Assembly: GCF_000003815.2 (NCBI RefSeq)
Contig: NC_049981.1
Span: 28,570,379 to 28,634,378, forward strand
Origin: Branchiostoma floridae
Lineage: Eukaryota > Chordata > Leptocardii > Amphioxiformes > Branchiostomatidae
Direction: 5' to 3'
DNA length: 64,000 bases
Made by a program: the position numbers and the translations under genes. Positions 1 to 11,160 of this stretch are shown piece after piece. Below the pieces are notes generated by a model. That model was not told the origin of the DNA and made no database searches. It saw only the letters and a list, made by a program, of their open reading frames with translations. The stretch's first letter is position 1; each line of letters starts with the position of its first letter.

Positions 1-737
1 AAATAAATCTGTTAAATGAATTTGACATTTATAAGGATCATGGCGATTTAAATTGAAGAGCAAATGAACACCACATATCCATAACTTGACAAATATCAAG
101 CAGACTCCGCTTCACACACGTAAATGTGCAGCTAACTGTAATGAAATACCGAATCCCTGCAAGCATACACGGCTCCGCATCATAATGAACTGCTTTGTAA
201 CCCCGTTACCATTACGTGTAGGTACTGGTTTCCGCGTCTTATTTCCGCCAGCAGTGGCGACTGATCCTCATCATATTAACCACACAGGAACGGATGGAAA
301 TGATGAAAGCACGGAAATGTAACCAAACGCTCGGTTTGTAAATGCCACAGGTCGCGAGAAAACGTTTCAATCCGTGATTCCTGTTTTCATACTGATGTCT
401 CAAGGCTGAAGGCCGTATTAGGAGAAAAAATTAAGTCTTGGGAAACGTATTTTCCAGATGTTTGACTAGCACTACAGCATCCAACGCTGTTTGATTTGGG
501 AACTTCTCATACCACATATCTTTTAATGTACTTATCTATTTAATGTAAGGTGGATGAGAATGTTGAATAGACTAAAAAAGGTATTATTGAATTGGTGTCA
601 ATGCTGTCTTATGTAATATTGATATAAAACACGCTCAAGAACTCGCCAGGCTTGTTGATGACAGTAGATCCCTTCCCCATTTGCTGTGGCCTAACCCCAG
701 ACCTTGAGAGCCACCTTGCACGTAACAATCATTTCTG
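1..737. other. Gene-free stretch
   Basis: I see no convincing exon, RNA gene or repeat here. The short open frames have no recognisable domain, no plausible splice context and no codon bias. Confidence 0.5.
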
Positions 738-1000
738 GGGTCGTGTGGCGCAATCGGCAGGGTGTTCGGTTCATAACCCAGAGGTTCTGGGTTCAAATAC
801 GGTGATGTGCCACTGGATCCCGTGTCACTTGGAAAGGCACTTTACTCGATTTTCCTCGCTTCACTTATGTCAAAATATGAGTACCTAGCTTCGTCTAGGG
901 CCGCCCCTCGCATAGGACGTTAAATGGAGGTCCTGTGTTTGAGGAACCACACCTCGAGCACGTTGAAGAACACTTATAAAGATTTAAGAAATATGGCCTA
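738..1000 (+). mobile_element. tRNA-derived SINE, degraded
   Basis: The 5' head resembles a tRNA. An A-box-like TGGCGCAATCGG lies at 747-758, an anticodon-loop-like TTCATAA follows (CAT, Met-like), and a B-box-like GGTTCTGGGTTCAAAT lies at 783-798. The body continues with the motif series 'ggaaaggcactttac', 'aggacgttaaatggaggtcc' and 'gaggaaccacacctcgagcacgt'. The same series recurs at 44440-44660, which shows it is a dispersed family. The 3' boundary is uncertain and no target duplication was found. A functional tRNA is unlikely because the acceptor stem does not pair. Confidence 0.7.
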
Positions 1001-2702
1001 GGGGACCTTCCTTGTGTGAAGGTTCAAAACCTACAGTTCTATGACCGCACCTGGGGCAATTGCTGTCGTATTGAGGTCACCTGAGTTAGCGTCGGATGGC
1101 AACCGCTCACTTGTAATTTAGCCCCACCCATTGTAAGCTCTGCGAAGAGAGAGTAGTGGGCCTACCCAGTAAATAAAAGAGTGAAAAGGTATCACGATTT
1201 ACCTCTGGAGATAAGATAGATCTATGTAGACCTTATAGACGGAGCTTCCTATGGGGTTAAGTTAACATATCCATTTATTATGGATTCTCTTGCTCGCCGA
1301 TACTATGGACTAACGTTGTGAAGGCCGGGCTGTTATCACACATTGAACGTTTCCAACTTTTGTATTTGTGCTGTAGTAATAGCTCATTTAACTGTTTCTG
1401 AAGCAATGACATTAGTTCAGGACATTCTATCGGAAACGGGCTATCAAGAGTCAAGGCACGCTTTGGATCTGGCCCCCTGCTTTGTCCTGCACAGAATACA
1501 GCTTACGTTTAACGTTTGGCACAGGATGCCGTGGTCTGATTGCTTGAAATCGCGCCTGTAGCTGATAAAGTCGTGCGTCGTGTAGAAACAATAAATTAAC
1601 GACTGTATTTTTAGCTATTACCAGTAGATATAACTGGTGCTTTCCTTGGTGCTGAAATAGTTATTTTATGCCGACGAACAAGCGATCTGTAAAAACAATC
1701 TAAACTAATGTAAATAAGATATAGTACAAATGGCTTTATCATATCTAGTACATAGACTATTAATTCTTTCTCTCCCCGCGACTTGCATTAAAGGAGAAGG
1801 TTTCTTTCTTCCTCTGGGAACCCGAGTTGTCGTGGTTGATATTTGAGAGAATTAGTTCCGTGTGAAACAAAGCTTAAAGGCTTTGCACAATGCCGTGCCT
1901 GGACTATTCCAGACAGCTCCCTAATGGTTGGCGTAGATTCCACCGGTAAGAGTGGCGCTCCAGACGGTAATCCTTCCAGCCATGGTAACACGTCGACCCT
2001 TTCCACTGGATTGTATCAATGTTAACCCACATTTAAAAACAACGCGTCCTTCCAAACCTTATGTGCGTATATCACTGGAAAGCACCAAATTGCGCCAGAC
2101 ATTCGCAAAGTGGTGCGAACCGCCAATTTGTAACCTGAAATTGCGACTAGTTTTAAATCCACAAATGATGAATTATAATATCTTACCTATGTTGCGCCTA
2201 GGGTAGTAAGTGAACACCCTATGATCACCGCAAATCTCTTTTTGATGCATTTTTAATCATCCTACATTAGCACCAATTCGAAAGGGCGCTGGCTCCCCGG
2301 CATATATTTCTTTCCCGGCATCAGATCCTTCCCGGTTGAACCCCCCCCCCCCCCAAAAAAAAAACACAACAACAACAACATCTGCCAACGCCCACAGAGA
2401 GGCAAGTGAAGAAAGACAGCGATACCCTTTTTCAGTATAAAACAACGCGTCCTTCCAAAACTTAGGTATATAAAAAGATTGGCACAAATAGAGTAAGGTT
2501 GATTTACTTGTACCAAGCACACGCTTACTGCCATTAATCCTACTCAAGTCAAAGTCTGTCAGTTTCAACCCGTGGGACATTTCTATTTTCACCAGGCCAA
2601 ACGTACATGTTATGCAAAGGGTATGGCTGAAAATGGGTGTGCTTCAACGGCCTTCTTCATTTATATTTTTCTTGGTATTGTTCTTGTTAATGATTTTATT
2701 TT
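1001..2702. other. Non-coding stretch with a repeated 20-mer and homopolymer runs
   Basis: No gene is supported. Two copies of 'aacaacgcgtccttccaaa' lie at about 2039 and 2442 in the same orientation and may be relics of a dispersed repeat. A run of 14 C followed by a run of A sits at 2341-2364. Confidence 0.4.
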
Positions 2703-2863
2703 TACTATCCAAGCAGAGGTTCGACTCTGGCTGTTTTTGACGTGTTTGGGGGCATTTTTATTGGGCTCCCTATTTTTTGCTGTTTTCATCATGGCTCCCA
2801 GCCCGATAAAAACGCCCCAAAACACGTGAAAACAGCCGGAGCCGAACCTCTGCTTGGAGAGTA
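2703..2863. mobile_element. Foldback MITE, CCAAGCAGAGGTT family, copy 1
   Basis: A 161-bp near-palindrome. The left end TACTATCCAAGCAGAGGTT is matched by the inverted right end AACCTCTGCTTGGAGAGTA, and pairing continues inward through 'gactctggctgttttt' and 'gggcatttttat'. The same terminal sequence bounds 36900-37046 although the interiors differ. It encodes nothing. No clean target duplication is visible at this copy. Confidence 0.75.
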
Positions 2864-5496
2864 ATCATTTCTACTTGAATAGACCTCGTTAGAGACTGTT
2901 GTAATATACAACACCAAATTGGGCAACGTAAGTAACGTGCAAATGGAATGTAACGCAAATCAGTACCAGGGACAGATACAAAAGAGCAAACATGACGATC
3001 TCTACGTAAACCGTTGTTAGAGACACAAGCAGTTTTTCTTGGCATATTTCTTCTAGCGTACGTGACAGAATGAATTACTTGTTGAAAATTCAGTGCAGGG
3101 CACCACAGAACATTCATTTCTATACTAATTGCCTGGCGGTTTGGAGCAGGGGTGTGATACCGTGGGAGTGTATGTGGAACGCCAAGCTGACCTCTCACGT
3201 ATCATCCGTGTAATATCAAAATACTCCATACTCGCGTGAAGAGAAACTAATTAGGACTATTCTCGGAAGGACGTAAATGTAAAGGTTACTGGCCTATCTC
3301 TGGGCCCAATAACTCCACCGTTCTCTGCACACCCGTGTCTTAGATAGAATAGTTATAATTTTATTCGATTGAGAATTAATCTTGTCCATGAAAAGTAGGT
3401 AATTGATAATGTTTTAAAGATCGTGTGCACGTGAGTTTTATTGTATGTAAGGCTGTTTATCTCCAGGACCTTTACATGATACATAACAAACAAACTCAAT
3501 TAAAACGCGTTACATATACGTAATGCAGTTATGAGATCAAATAACTTTTGTTTTTTAACCAAATATAAATATCGTTTATGTAATACAAACATGATGAAAT
3601 ACATATGAAAAGCACACATTGTGGAACATTTATACTGGCACCTCCTCTTTACAATTTTCTTCTCTGCCCTTATTTATCTAGCGGCATTACTACAAAGTAT
3701 AACACTGACATTTTGGCTAGGGTTTGCTCCCTAGGACCTTTTAACATGGGTGTTTCACCCCCTGGCTTTTCTGTGCTAGGATTTCTTCCCTAGGAATTTT
3801 GTGCAGTTTTTCCTCCCTGTACGCCGTTTTGATTTTACACTTGTTTGATCGAAACATTCATGTTTAGATATGGATCAGACATACAGACGAATTCAGGTTT
3901 ACGATATAAAGAGAGCTATTTTATTATCAAAAGTTGCTGACCCCTATAGTTAGTGTTGTATATCTGTGCATGTGGAAAGTAGACTCAGGTGTAAGTTGTC
4001 ATCGGCTTTTTTTACAGATTGAGCGAAAAAGAAGTTCCTCAAGCATAGTAACCCCTTTCCACATACAGAAACCCTGTCTTTGGCAAATGGTCTAAGGATG
4101 ATTAAGCCGGAAATATGCCGTATACAGGCATAACGTGGAAAGAACACGTAAGCGCGTATCTTACAGGGGCATCTGTCTACCGTGTCGTTCTTACCGCTGC
4201 AAGACGCCAGGCGTGATCTTTACTAAGCAGTTCTTTTGCTCTTAACGGGATAAATGCAGATTCGTGTATCTCTATCCACTTAGATTTCCATCAAAGTCTT
4301 TCGTTTTTTCTGTAGAGGATGTGCTGCTTAGCATGTCAGTTCTTTATTTACTGCGGGCACATTTCTACGCCGAGATTCAAAACAAATTGAATTTGAAACC
4401 GGGCTTTATCTGTGGAATCGGAGAGAAGCCCGACTGTGAAAGTGGGATTTGCGTTAATGTGCTTCACGCAGTCCCGCCTCTGCTCTGATAGATGCCTTTG
4501 AACACGGGAGAAGGCTTAGTTGAAGATGGATTTGCTGTGGAAGGTCTAGTTGAAAAGTGAAGTCTTGTTGAAAAGTGGGGCTGTCAATCAGATGTCACTG
4601 GAAATTTAAGGCTGCATAAAAGTGAACTCTCCTCAAAGTCCACAGCTTCCAATGGGACGCTTCAGAATGTGAAGGGCACACAAAGGCCTACAGAAACACT
4701 TTGATGTAATGTTGTATGGTTTTCGGTTCCTCTTGATTTGCTCCTGTATATACCTCAGGATTCCTACAACTTTTCATTCCCCATCAAAGATATTAAGTAC
4801 ATTATACTAGCTATGGACTGTGGATAGTAATATCATATATCTTGTGTCATAAAACATTCGCACAACCTACAACAATGCGCGAAACCTTATCACGTTTATT
4901 GCACCACAATCACATTGTTCATAAGAAAGGAACTTATTGAGGTTTTCCATAACTTTTTTATGAAATGTAGGCATTGTAGAAGCGTATCACGATCTTAGGA
5001 CCAACTTATCGATTTAACCTATCTGTTTTAAGATAGTGTTGTTGTTGATTTTAAGAATACAAATCTGTCATCAGTGCGTTTAAATGTAAAGCTGTAATGT
5101 GCCTAAGCCAACGATTTTAACTGTAAAAGTATGCAATTCAGCCTGTGGCTGCGATGTACTTTTTGCCTGATCACGTTGATCAAATAGAACCATTCATTCA
5201 TTCATTCATTTATACCTACTTTACCTAAAATAAATGGCCTAACAAATTATGAATCCATTGATATTCAACCTCGAAAATCCGCGCGCGCAGTAAGCTAAGA
5301 ATGTTGAAGCGTCACCTACAGGAACATCCAGATACTGCAACACGAACGTAATTACATGAAGAATGGAAGGAGGGGAGCGCTGTATCTCATGACCCGCAAA
5401 TATACCCCTTGGTCCCAACATGTATCCCTTCTGGTAGAATACACAAACGGAAAACAAACAAACAAGCAAACAAAAAGAACACAACTTTGTACATAC
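2864..5496. other. Gene-free stretch ending in a LINE-type 3' tail
   Basis: No supported exon. Around 5090-5220 the sequence looks like a retrotransposon 3' end: 'gcctgtggctgcgatgtac' is followed by four CATT repeats at 5191-5208. This is consistent with a short 5'-truncated non-LTR insertion on the plus strand, but its 5' limit could not be set. Confidence 0.4.
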
Positions 5497-5668
5497 CTTG
5501 TTGGCCAGCAACACTCCAACCAAGAGTTGCCTCCTCCGTTGTTCAGGTCATCCACGTTGCTATGGTAACCTTGCTTCCGTCTCCATAGCCACGTGCACAG
5601 GAAACCCACCGCGCCTACCGTCACCAGCACTGATGCGCATGCGCCGACTGCCAGTGCTGCATCGTAGC
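5497..5668 (-). CDS. Candidate internal exon of a single-pass membrane protein
   Basis: The 172-bp open segment is bounded by a good acceptor (TTTTCAG before 5668) and a consensus donor (AAG|GTATGT after 5497). It encodes about 57 residues: an extracellular-side stub, a hydrophobic stretch of about 26 residues (AALAVGACASVLVTVGAVGF and onward), then WRRKQG as a stop-transfer signal and a polar tail with NVDDLNNGGG. Entry is phase 1 and exit phase 2. I did not find the neighbouring exons and recognise no family. It could belong to a receptor or adhesion protein whose other exons are too short or too far away to see. The function is unknown. Confidence 0.45.
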
Positions 5669-6926
5669 CTGAAAATATCATTGAATAATTAGAAGATTTT
5701 GACCGAGGTCAGAAAAAAACAGCAGCTGTGGCATATTATGAAAGTTTGCAATTGAAGTTGTAAGGAGACAAAGAATGTCTTAACTAATTACTTCATTATT
5801 GAGACGTGGTACTAGTGCTACAACTTCCTGAAGGACATAACCATGTTGATAGGAGCTAGTAAAGAGGAGAAGTAAAAGTGTTGACCTTCCAGCAGATATT
5901 GTTGTATACAATCTAACTTAGTGCAAATGTCCGACACACCGATAGAAGTCGCTTTTGCCTTTGAAGTGCAACCATACATTAGTGCTTCGGTCCCACTTCT
6001 ATACCGGGGATTCGGTCGCGCAGCTTTCGGGACCGAAAACTGTTATATTTAAGTAAACGAAACACACAGGACGTAAAAGATACAGTCGTGAGCATGATTT
6101 GTACATATTCATTGATAAGCACTTTTATTTGTCATTTTCGCAAACAGCCCCACCGGGCACCGGTTTGGAAATGTGACCGTGGTGTAAGCGGGGCAGGTCA
6201 GAGATTGTTATGATCCTTCCTATCAACAGCTGCCTAGAGATGACGACTCATTGATACTAAACTTCTGGGAACCAATCAGCCGTCTTACAGCTGCATAGAT
6301 AGTAGCTGTAATACTTAGTTGATCGACGCTCCATTAAAACGCATTAGAACAGGCGCTATCACGGGTCATACTCCGGCTGTCTGGTAACCAGGAAGTCTGT
6401 ATGGTGCCACAGGCAGGCGTGTGGCGATAGGATCGTGCGGGACGCCTATGTGCCAGTACGCAAAGGAATTGGCTATTTAAGCGATACATTTTATCGTTGT
6501 TAAAATATGCTTTTCAATGTGTGCATGTGCAGTGACGTCTACAATGCGATCATAAACAAATTAATTTCTGCAACTGGATAAATTACGAACATTGCTTCCG
6601 GAAATTTTGAGTGACGGTCATCGGCCTTTTTGTGGTCCAAAAATAGAACGGAAACTGGCAGTTTTCACTTAAAAATTAAAAATCTCTTATGTGGAGAAAA
6701 TAATTAGGTTTAACAATGTCACCCTGTCTTTAGACGTGTTAACGTTTTAACTCAGGTGGTGTTTCGGCTTCATTTCTATTATCTTCTTGAAAATCTCGGT
6801 ATTAGTAGAAAATTAATACAGACGCCTTCCCTTTAAACAAACAGTAGGCGGTGTAGATTTCTTAAACAAACTGACGTAGGGTCAATTTTGTAATAATGAG
6901 GTGGTGTTGAAGTACAAGGTTATCTT
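5669..6926. other. Gene-free stretch
   Basis: Nothing convincing was seen on either strand: no domain-bearing frame and no paired long repeats. Confidence 0.4.
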
Positions 6927-7140
6927 CTCCATTCATAACAAGGCGTCAAAGCCAGAAAAGGGTCAAGGCCCTTGTATTTTGGTAGTGTGTGTGTGTGTGT
7001 GTGCTTGTGGACTGCATAACTCGAGAAGCTGTGGATGGATCCGTATGATATTTGGTAGGGGATATAGGTCGGGAAAGCAAAGGTCACGTTTGATACTGAG
7101 CCCCTAGCAGTTTTCTAAGGTACTGCAGCGTAACTTCCGG
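6927..7140 (+). repeat. TG-microsatellite-linked dispersed repeat, copy 1
   Basis: A (TG)n run at 6983-7001 is followed by 'gcataactcgagaagctgtggatgga', 'atgatatttggtag' and 'aaagcaaaggtcacgttt'. The same order of motifs occurs at 12180-12330, and the 'gtggatggatctgtttgatatt' part recurs at 36490-36525. This is a dispersed family of unknown class. Confidence 0.65.
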
Positions 7141-7628
7141 TTTTGATATCCCTTGTACTATACTATGATTCTATGTGGTAGATACCTCTTATTTCATTTA
7201 CAGTACAAGGAAGCGGATTCAGGAATCAAACAGTTTTACCTCTTAATAAACTCCGCCCATGGAATATGTATCTAACGTCTGGTCATGCAATGAAACTTAC
7301 GTTGCCCAAATTTCCAACACCAGTCATTGTCGTTATCAGTTTTATTTCTTTATTGTCTGTGGTAAAGCTAATAACAGCAGCTGCTAGAATCCTTTACCAC
7401 TGTGCGATGCGCCTTACCGTGTTGATGGATAAATAAAAAAATATTCAAACCCAAGCAGATCAACAGACTTGCGGAGAACAACAAAAACAGGGGACCCAGT
7501 GTACAGTCATCATCAATGAAGTGTGTCTGAGTGAAAACATCCGGGTCCTAATCTGCTCCATTGGTCACTTGACGATTACCTGTCAAAAATAGAACAGTCC
7601 AACTACATGCCATCCATCTGTGTGTGTG

Positions 7629-7635
<7 letters not shown>

Positions 7636-7701
<66 letters not shown>

Positions 7702-7704
7702 CTC
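7636..7704. repeat. (CTTT)n microsatellite, tail of the adjacent LINE
   Basis: About 17 CTTT units. On the minus strand this is a (GAAA)n tail directly after the 3' UTR of the retrotransposon, whose AATAAA lies at 7711-7716. I read it as the element's 3' tail, possibly expanded after insertion. The Lys/Arg/Glu-rich and Ser/Phe-rich frames across it are artefacts. Confidence 0.8.
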
Positions 7705-7922
7705 TTGTACTTTATTCCTCCACTTGGGAGAGCATAAAAAAAACACTCAGTTACATACAATAAAATTTCTCTTTAAAACATGCAGCTTATATACGTTACT
7801 AGTATGCGACACATTTATATAATCGCTAAGTAGCGTTAATACATAACATCTGTGACAATTCCACTTCTTTCTCTTTCCAAACTCATGTCATGTGACATGC
7901 TTCTGTTTACTGTTGTTTTCTG

Positions 7923-10757
7923 TTATATTTCCAGACTCGAGTCCTTCCATATCGTGTGCTTTAAAGCCATAGACGCCAAGGGCTTTATAATTTTAGCCAC
8001 TGCGAGGATAAAACATTCCCAACTCTCTGCTTCTACATCTTCTTCGACTACTTCTGCCCCTAAGACAATCTCCACTAGTCTTTCATCAGGTTGTTGGAAC
8101 ACTCTAACAGCAACATTAACACCAAGTCTGTCTGTTATCTCATTTACTATATCAGTTCTGATGTTGTTAAATGTAGTGCATTCAGCTACTAAGTGTCCTA
8201 CAATGTCCTGAGTCATTCTGTCACATGTTGGACACAGTCTGTTGCCTTGGTTCACTGGAGCAGTACTCAGATGTATGAGGTTTTGCAAGTTAACTCTGTG
8301 TTCAGGTTTCTTTCGGGACAGTGTCCACAGTTTGTTGGGCTGCAGGGTTGTGTGATGTATTTTGTAGAATCTGGGGCATGTTTGTCTCTCAGCTACCCTG
8401 GCTTTCCACCGTTCCTCTTCCTTATTATTCACAGCTGTCGTAACCACTCGTTTCCACTCCGTTACTGAAGGAAAGTCCCTTGTTAACCAATAATTTTCCA
8501 GGTATTGTTGGAGTCCATACTCTTTGGCAATTGCAAAACAGTCTCTCACAAAGCCTGTGGTAGTTTGGCACTTTCTCCTTAGAATATATGAGTAAAGTCT
8601 GTACGTGAAGATTTTTTTGGCCAATATTGTGCTAGGTAGTTGCGCCAGCCTTCCAAAGAAATATAGTTTGCGTTTGTCCATCATGGCTTTTAATGTCAGC
8701 ATCCCTAGTGATCCCAGACTTGCATTAGTCTCTGTTTGGAAGTGCATTCCTTGCATTTGTTTTACCCCTGCTCTGTGGACTCTTTCTAACTTAAGTAGGT
8801 CGGTGTTGGTTGGATACCACAGTTCACAGCCATGCATCATGCTAGGGATTACAATTGTGCTGTACAGTCTCTTGGTGATTATGGGGTTTGGAGTATGTCC
8901 CTCAGAACCCGTTGCCAGTATTGCACTGATTTTACTCTTCCCTTTCTTGCACGCTTTTTCTATGGCCTCTGATGATCTGAGGTCGGTCGAGTGCTGGACC
9001 CCCACATGGGTCACCACAGTTACTTCTGGGATTGTGGATGCTCCCATCTTCCAATCACTTGTCAGGACTGTTGCTGTGGGGTGCTCCTTTACCCTTTTTC
9101 CGAACACTACACACTTGCTTTTTTCCGGGGCATATTGGAACCGCCATTTCCTTCCATAGTCATGCATTGCACCTATCAGCTTCTCTAATCCCATCCTGGT
9201 GCTTGCAAGAAGACTTATATCATCTGCCAGTGCAGGTGACCCACAGTAGATGTCACCTATACACACGCCACCACCTAGGGCTTGAAGTTCTGCATGGATG
9301 TCATTTGTCGCTAAGAGATAGCAGATGAGCGACAAAACGCCGCCTTGGTTCACCCCACGTGATGTTCTGAATTCCCTTGACATCTCACCATTCAGTAATA
9401 CACAGTAAGTGTTTCCAGTGTGCATTTGTTTCAATATTCTCCATAATTTTCCATTCACTCCTTCTCTGTACACTTTGTACAGCATTCCTTGGGTCCATAC
9501 TGTATCATACGCCTTCTTTGTATCCAGAAAGCACCCATAGACTGCACTGTTTCTTTCCTTGTAGTGGTTGAGTGTTTCTTGTACGGTATAGGCGGTGGTT
9601 ATGTTGCAGCATCCTATCTGCCCCCCACTCTGTAGTTCATGTGGGATACCTCTTGCCAACAACCAAGGCCTCCATCTGTTGTGTAGCACCTTCTCCCAGA
9701 TTTTAGCCATGACATTTAACAGTGTTATCCCTCTGTGGGAGTCTAGGTCAGTCTTATCTGCTTTCCCTTGCTTAAGTAAGGGGATTTTGATTCCTTTTTT
9801 GAATTCTTCAGGTATGTATTCCAATTCTCTCATCATGTTGAACAATAGGGTCATTCTTGCCCACAGTGCTTCTCCTCCATATTTAATGTGTTCGTATGTT
9901 AATCCGTCATTCCCTCCAGCCTTGCCATTCTTCAACTGTCTGCAGACTGACATAATCTCTGTGAGTAGGAATGGTTCTTCCAGAATGCCCTCTAAGTTGT
10001 TATGGCTTTCTTTCTCCATCTCAGTTACTTCTGCAGTGATTACTTTCTGGTGTGACTCATCAAACCATTTACTCTCTTCTTCCTGTTCATTTCCCAATGT
10101 TTCAAAATGGCTGGCCCAAGCCTCTCTCACTTCTTTGGGGTCAGTCAGGAATTGATCCCCCAGTCTCACTGCTTGTGGTCTGTCTATTTTCCCTTTTCTG
10201 CATCTTATCTTTTTCCAGAAGGTTTTATCGTCAGTCTCTGCTAACTTTGCTAACTCTTCATTCTCTTGTGCTTCTTGTAGTAGTTTAGCTCTCCTCAGTT
10301 CTGTTCTAAATCGTGCTTTACTTTCTTTGTACTTTTTGTACAAGTGATTGTCCTTTTCCCTTGGTTTTCCTGCCTCTTTCCACTGTAGCCATAAATCAAT
10401 CTCTTCCTTATGTTTGTCTGCAAGGGTCTGTGACCAGTATGGCCGCTGATGCTTCCTTATTTTCTTAGCTGGTATCACTTCAGCCGCTGTACTTCTTAGT
10501 ACTCTGGTTAACGCTGCAAGTTCTTTTTCTATAGCCACTGTTGACCTCTGTGTGAGGGTTTCCATCCCCTCTAACTTCCTCTTCACATTTTCCTTGTATG
10601 TGTTCACAAGAAGTCGATCACCTGCTTTTTCCCAGTCCAGCTTTTCTGTAGGGTTACTCTCTTTCCATTCTTTTGGTTTGTTCTTCAGGATGGCTATAAC
10701 TGGCTTGTGATCAGACATGTTCAGGACATCATCTTCCATTACTTTGCATGATATCAC
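7923..10757 (-). CDS. LINE ORF2-type protein: endonuclease C-terminus, reverse transcriptase, Cys-His motif
   Basis: An open frame of 944 codons ending in TAA at 7923; the same frame stays open upstream to about 10839. Residues near the start include MSDHKPV, the terminal SDH motif of AP-type endonucleases, preceded in frame by STIDHII. Reverse transcriptase landmarks are GKAGGNDGLTYEHIK, RGITLL, FLDTKKAYDTVW (first catalytic Asp), RGVNQGGVLS and ALADDISLLA. The last carries the catalytic DD pair, with LADD in place of the usual YADD/FADD. Near the C-terminus a C-x2-C-x9-H-x4-C motif (CPTC...GHLVAEC) resembles the zinc knuckle of other LINEs. The protein would copy its RNA at a nicked target. 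The GTG at 10757 is not a real start. Confidence 0.9.
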   Translation of the reverse strand: MISCKVMEDDVLNMSDHKPVIAILKNKPKEWKESNPTEKLDWEKAGDRLLVNTYKENVKRKLEGMETLTQRSTVAIEKELAALTRVLRSTAAEVIPAKKIRKHQRPYWSQTLADKHKEEIDLWLQWKEAGKPREKDNHLYKKYKESKARFRTELRRAKLLQEAQENEELAKLAETDDKTFWKKIRCRKGKIDRPQAVRLGDQFLTDPKEVREAWASHFETLGNEQEEESKWFDESHQKVITAEVTEMEKESHNNLEGILEEPFLLTEIMSVCRQLKNGKAGGNDGLTYEHIKYGGEALWARMTLLFNMMRELEYIPEEFKKGIKIPLLKQGKADKTDLDSHRGITLLNVMAKIWEKVLHNRWRPWLLARGIPHELQSGGQIGCCNITTAYTVQETLNHYKERNSAVYGCFLDTKKAYDTVWTQGMLYKVYREGVNGKLWRILKQMHTGNTYCVLLNGEMSREFRTSRGVNQGGVLSLICYLLATNDIHAELQALGGGVCIGDIYCGSPALADDISLLASTRMGLEKLIGAMHDYGRKWRFQYAPEKSKCVVFGKRVKEHPTATVLTSDWKMGASTIPEVTVVTHVGVQHSTDLRSSEAIEKACKKGKSKISAILATGSEGHTPNPIITKRLYSTIVIPSMMHGCELWYPTNTDLLKLERVHRAGVKQMQGMHFQTETNASLGSLGMLTLKAMMDKRKLYFFGRLAQLPSTILAKKIFTYRLYSYILRRKCQTTTGFVRDCFAIAKEYGLQQYLENYWLTRDFPSVTEWKRVVTTAVNNKEEERWKARVAERQTCPRFYKIHHTTLQPNKLWTLSRKKPEHRVNLQNLIHLSTAPVNQGNRLCPTCDRMTQDIVGHLVAECTTFNNIRTDIVNEITDRLGVNVAVRVFQQPDERLVEIVLGAEVVEEDVEAESWECFILAVAKIIKPLASMALKHTIWKDSSLEI

Positions 10758-10839
10758 TTCTGCTACTATTTCTCCTGGTACTATGATGTGGTCTATAGTT
10801 GAGGTACCACCGACTATCTGTCGTATGATGGCTAACTAA

Positions 10840-11023
10840 TACCCCTGTCACATTTAGCCAAAATCGCCCGAGGCTCGCTTATATCAATAACTTTGTACAA
10901 GGTATGGTTTATATGTGACAGGGACGGTTTTCAGGTGAAAATACGCGTAACTCTCTGTCGATCTTAAATATGGCCGATCTTCCATCGATACGCCCGAAGA
11001 TCGCGGATAATGTGACAAGGGTA
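10840..11023. mobile_element. 184-bp MITE inside the LINE endonuclease region
   Basis: The terminal inverted repeats begin TACCCCTGTCACATT on the left and, inverted, TACCCTTGTCACATT on the right. It is flanked by TAA (10837-10839) and TTA (11024-11026), a slightly imperfect 3-bp TWA duplication as in PIF/Harbinger elements. It has no coding capacity. Removing it together with one 3-bp repeat puts the two LINE reading frames on either side back in register, which supports insertion into a once-continuous ORF. Confidence 0.8.
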
Positions 11024-11026
11024 TTA

Positions 11027-11160
11027 GGGCATGTCTTGTTTAGGCCATGTGTGGGTCCTGCCAAGTTCAACTGTCTTGCTACACATAATGCTGCCATAGA
11101 TTCGAATTCTAATCGGCAGTTTGTTTTGTCACAGCCTGCTTGAAAATCCCATGGCACCAA
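11027..11160 (-). pseudogene. LINE endonuclease fragment upstream of the MITE
   Basis: The minus-strand frame reads VPWDFQAG..., then an L-E-F-x-S-M-A-A-L-C-V-x-R-Q-L-N-L pattern. This resembles the GDFNA and following helix of AP-type retrotransposon endonucleases, with PWDFQA in place of GDFNA. It lies where that part of the domain should be relative to STIDHII and SDHKPV beyond the MITE. Similarity is judged by eye only. Confidence 0.5.

Larger units (their letters stand above)
7705..11160 (-). mobile_element. Non-LTR retrotransposon (LINE), 5' end unclear, interrupted by a MITE
   Basis: It contains, in 5' to 3' order on the minus strand, an endonuclease relic (11160-11024), a MITE (11023-10840), the end of the endonuclease, a full reverse transcriptase and C-terminal region (to 7923), a 218-bp 3' UTR with AATAAA at 7716-7711, and a GAAA-repeat tail. 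The long open frame suggests fairly recent activity, while the MITE shows the copy is dead. I could not place the 5' end or a target duplication. The clade is undetermined; a C-terminal Cys-His motif and tandem-repeat tail fit several APE-type clades (CR1/L2-like among them). Confidence 0.85.

Noticed and set aside
740-800. Possible functional tRNA-Met
   Set aside because: A and B boxes are present but the acceptor stem does not pair and a SINE body follows.
7548-7822. Lys/Arg/Glu-rich and Ser/Phe-rich open frames
   Set aside because: They are only translations of the (CTTT)n microsatellite.
7852-10288. Plus-strand frames opposite the LINE
   Set aside because: Antisense shadows of the reverse transcriptase ORF; no domain.
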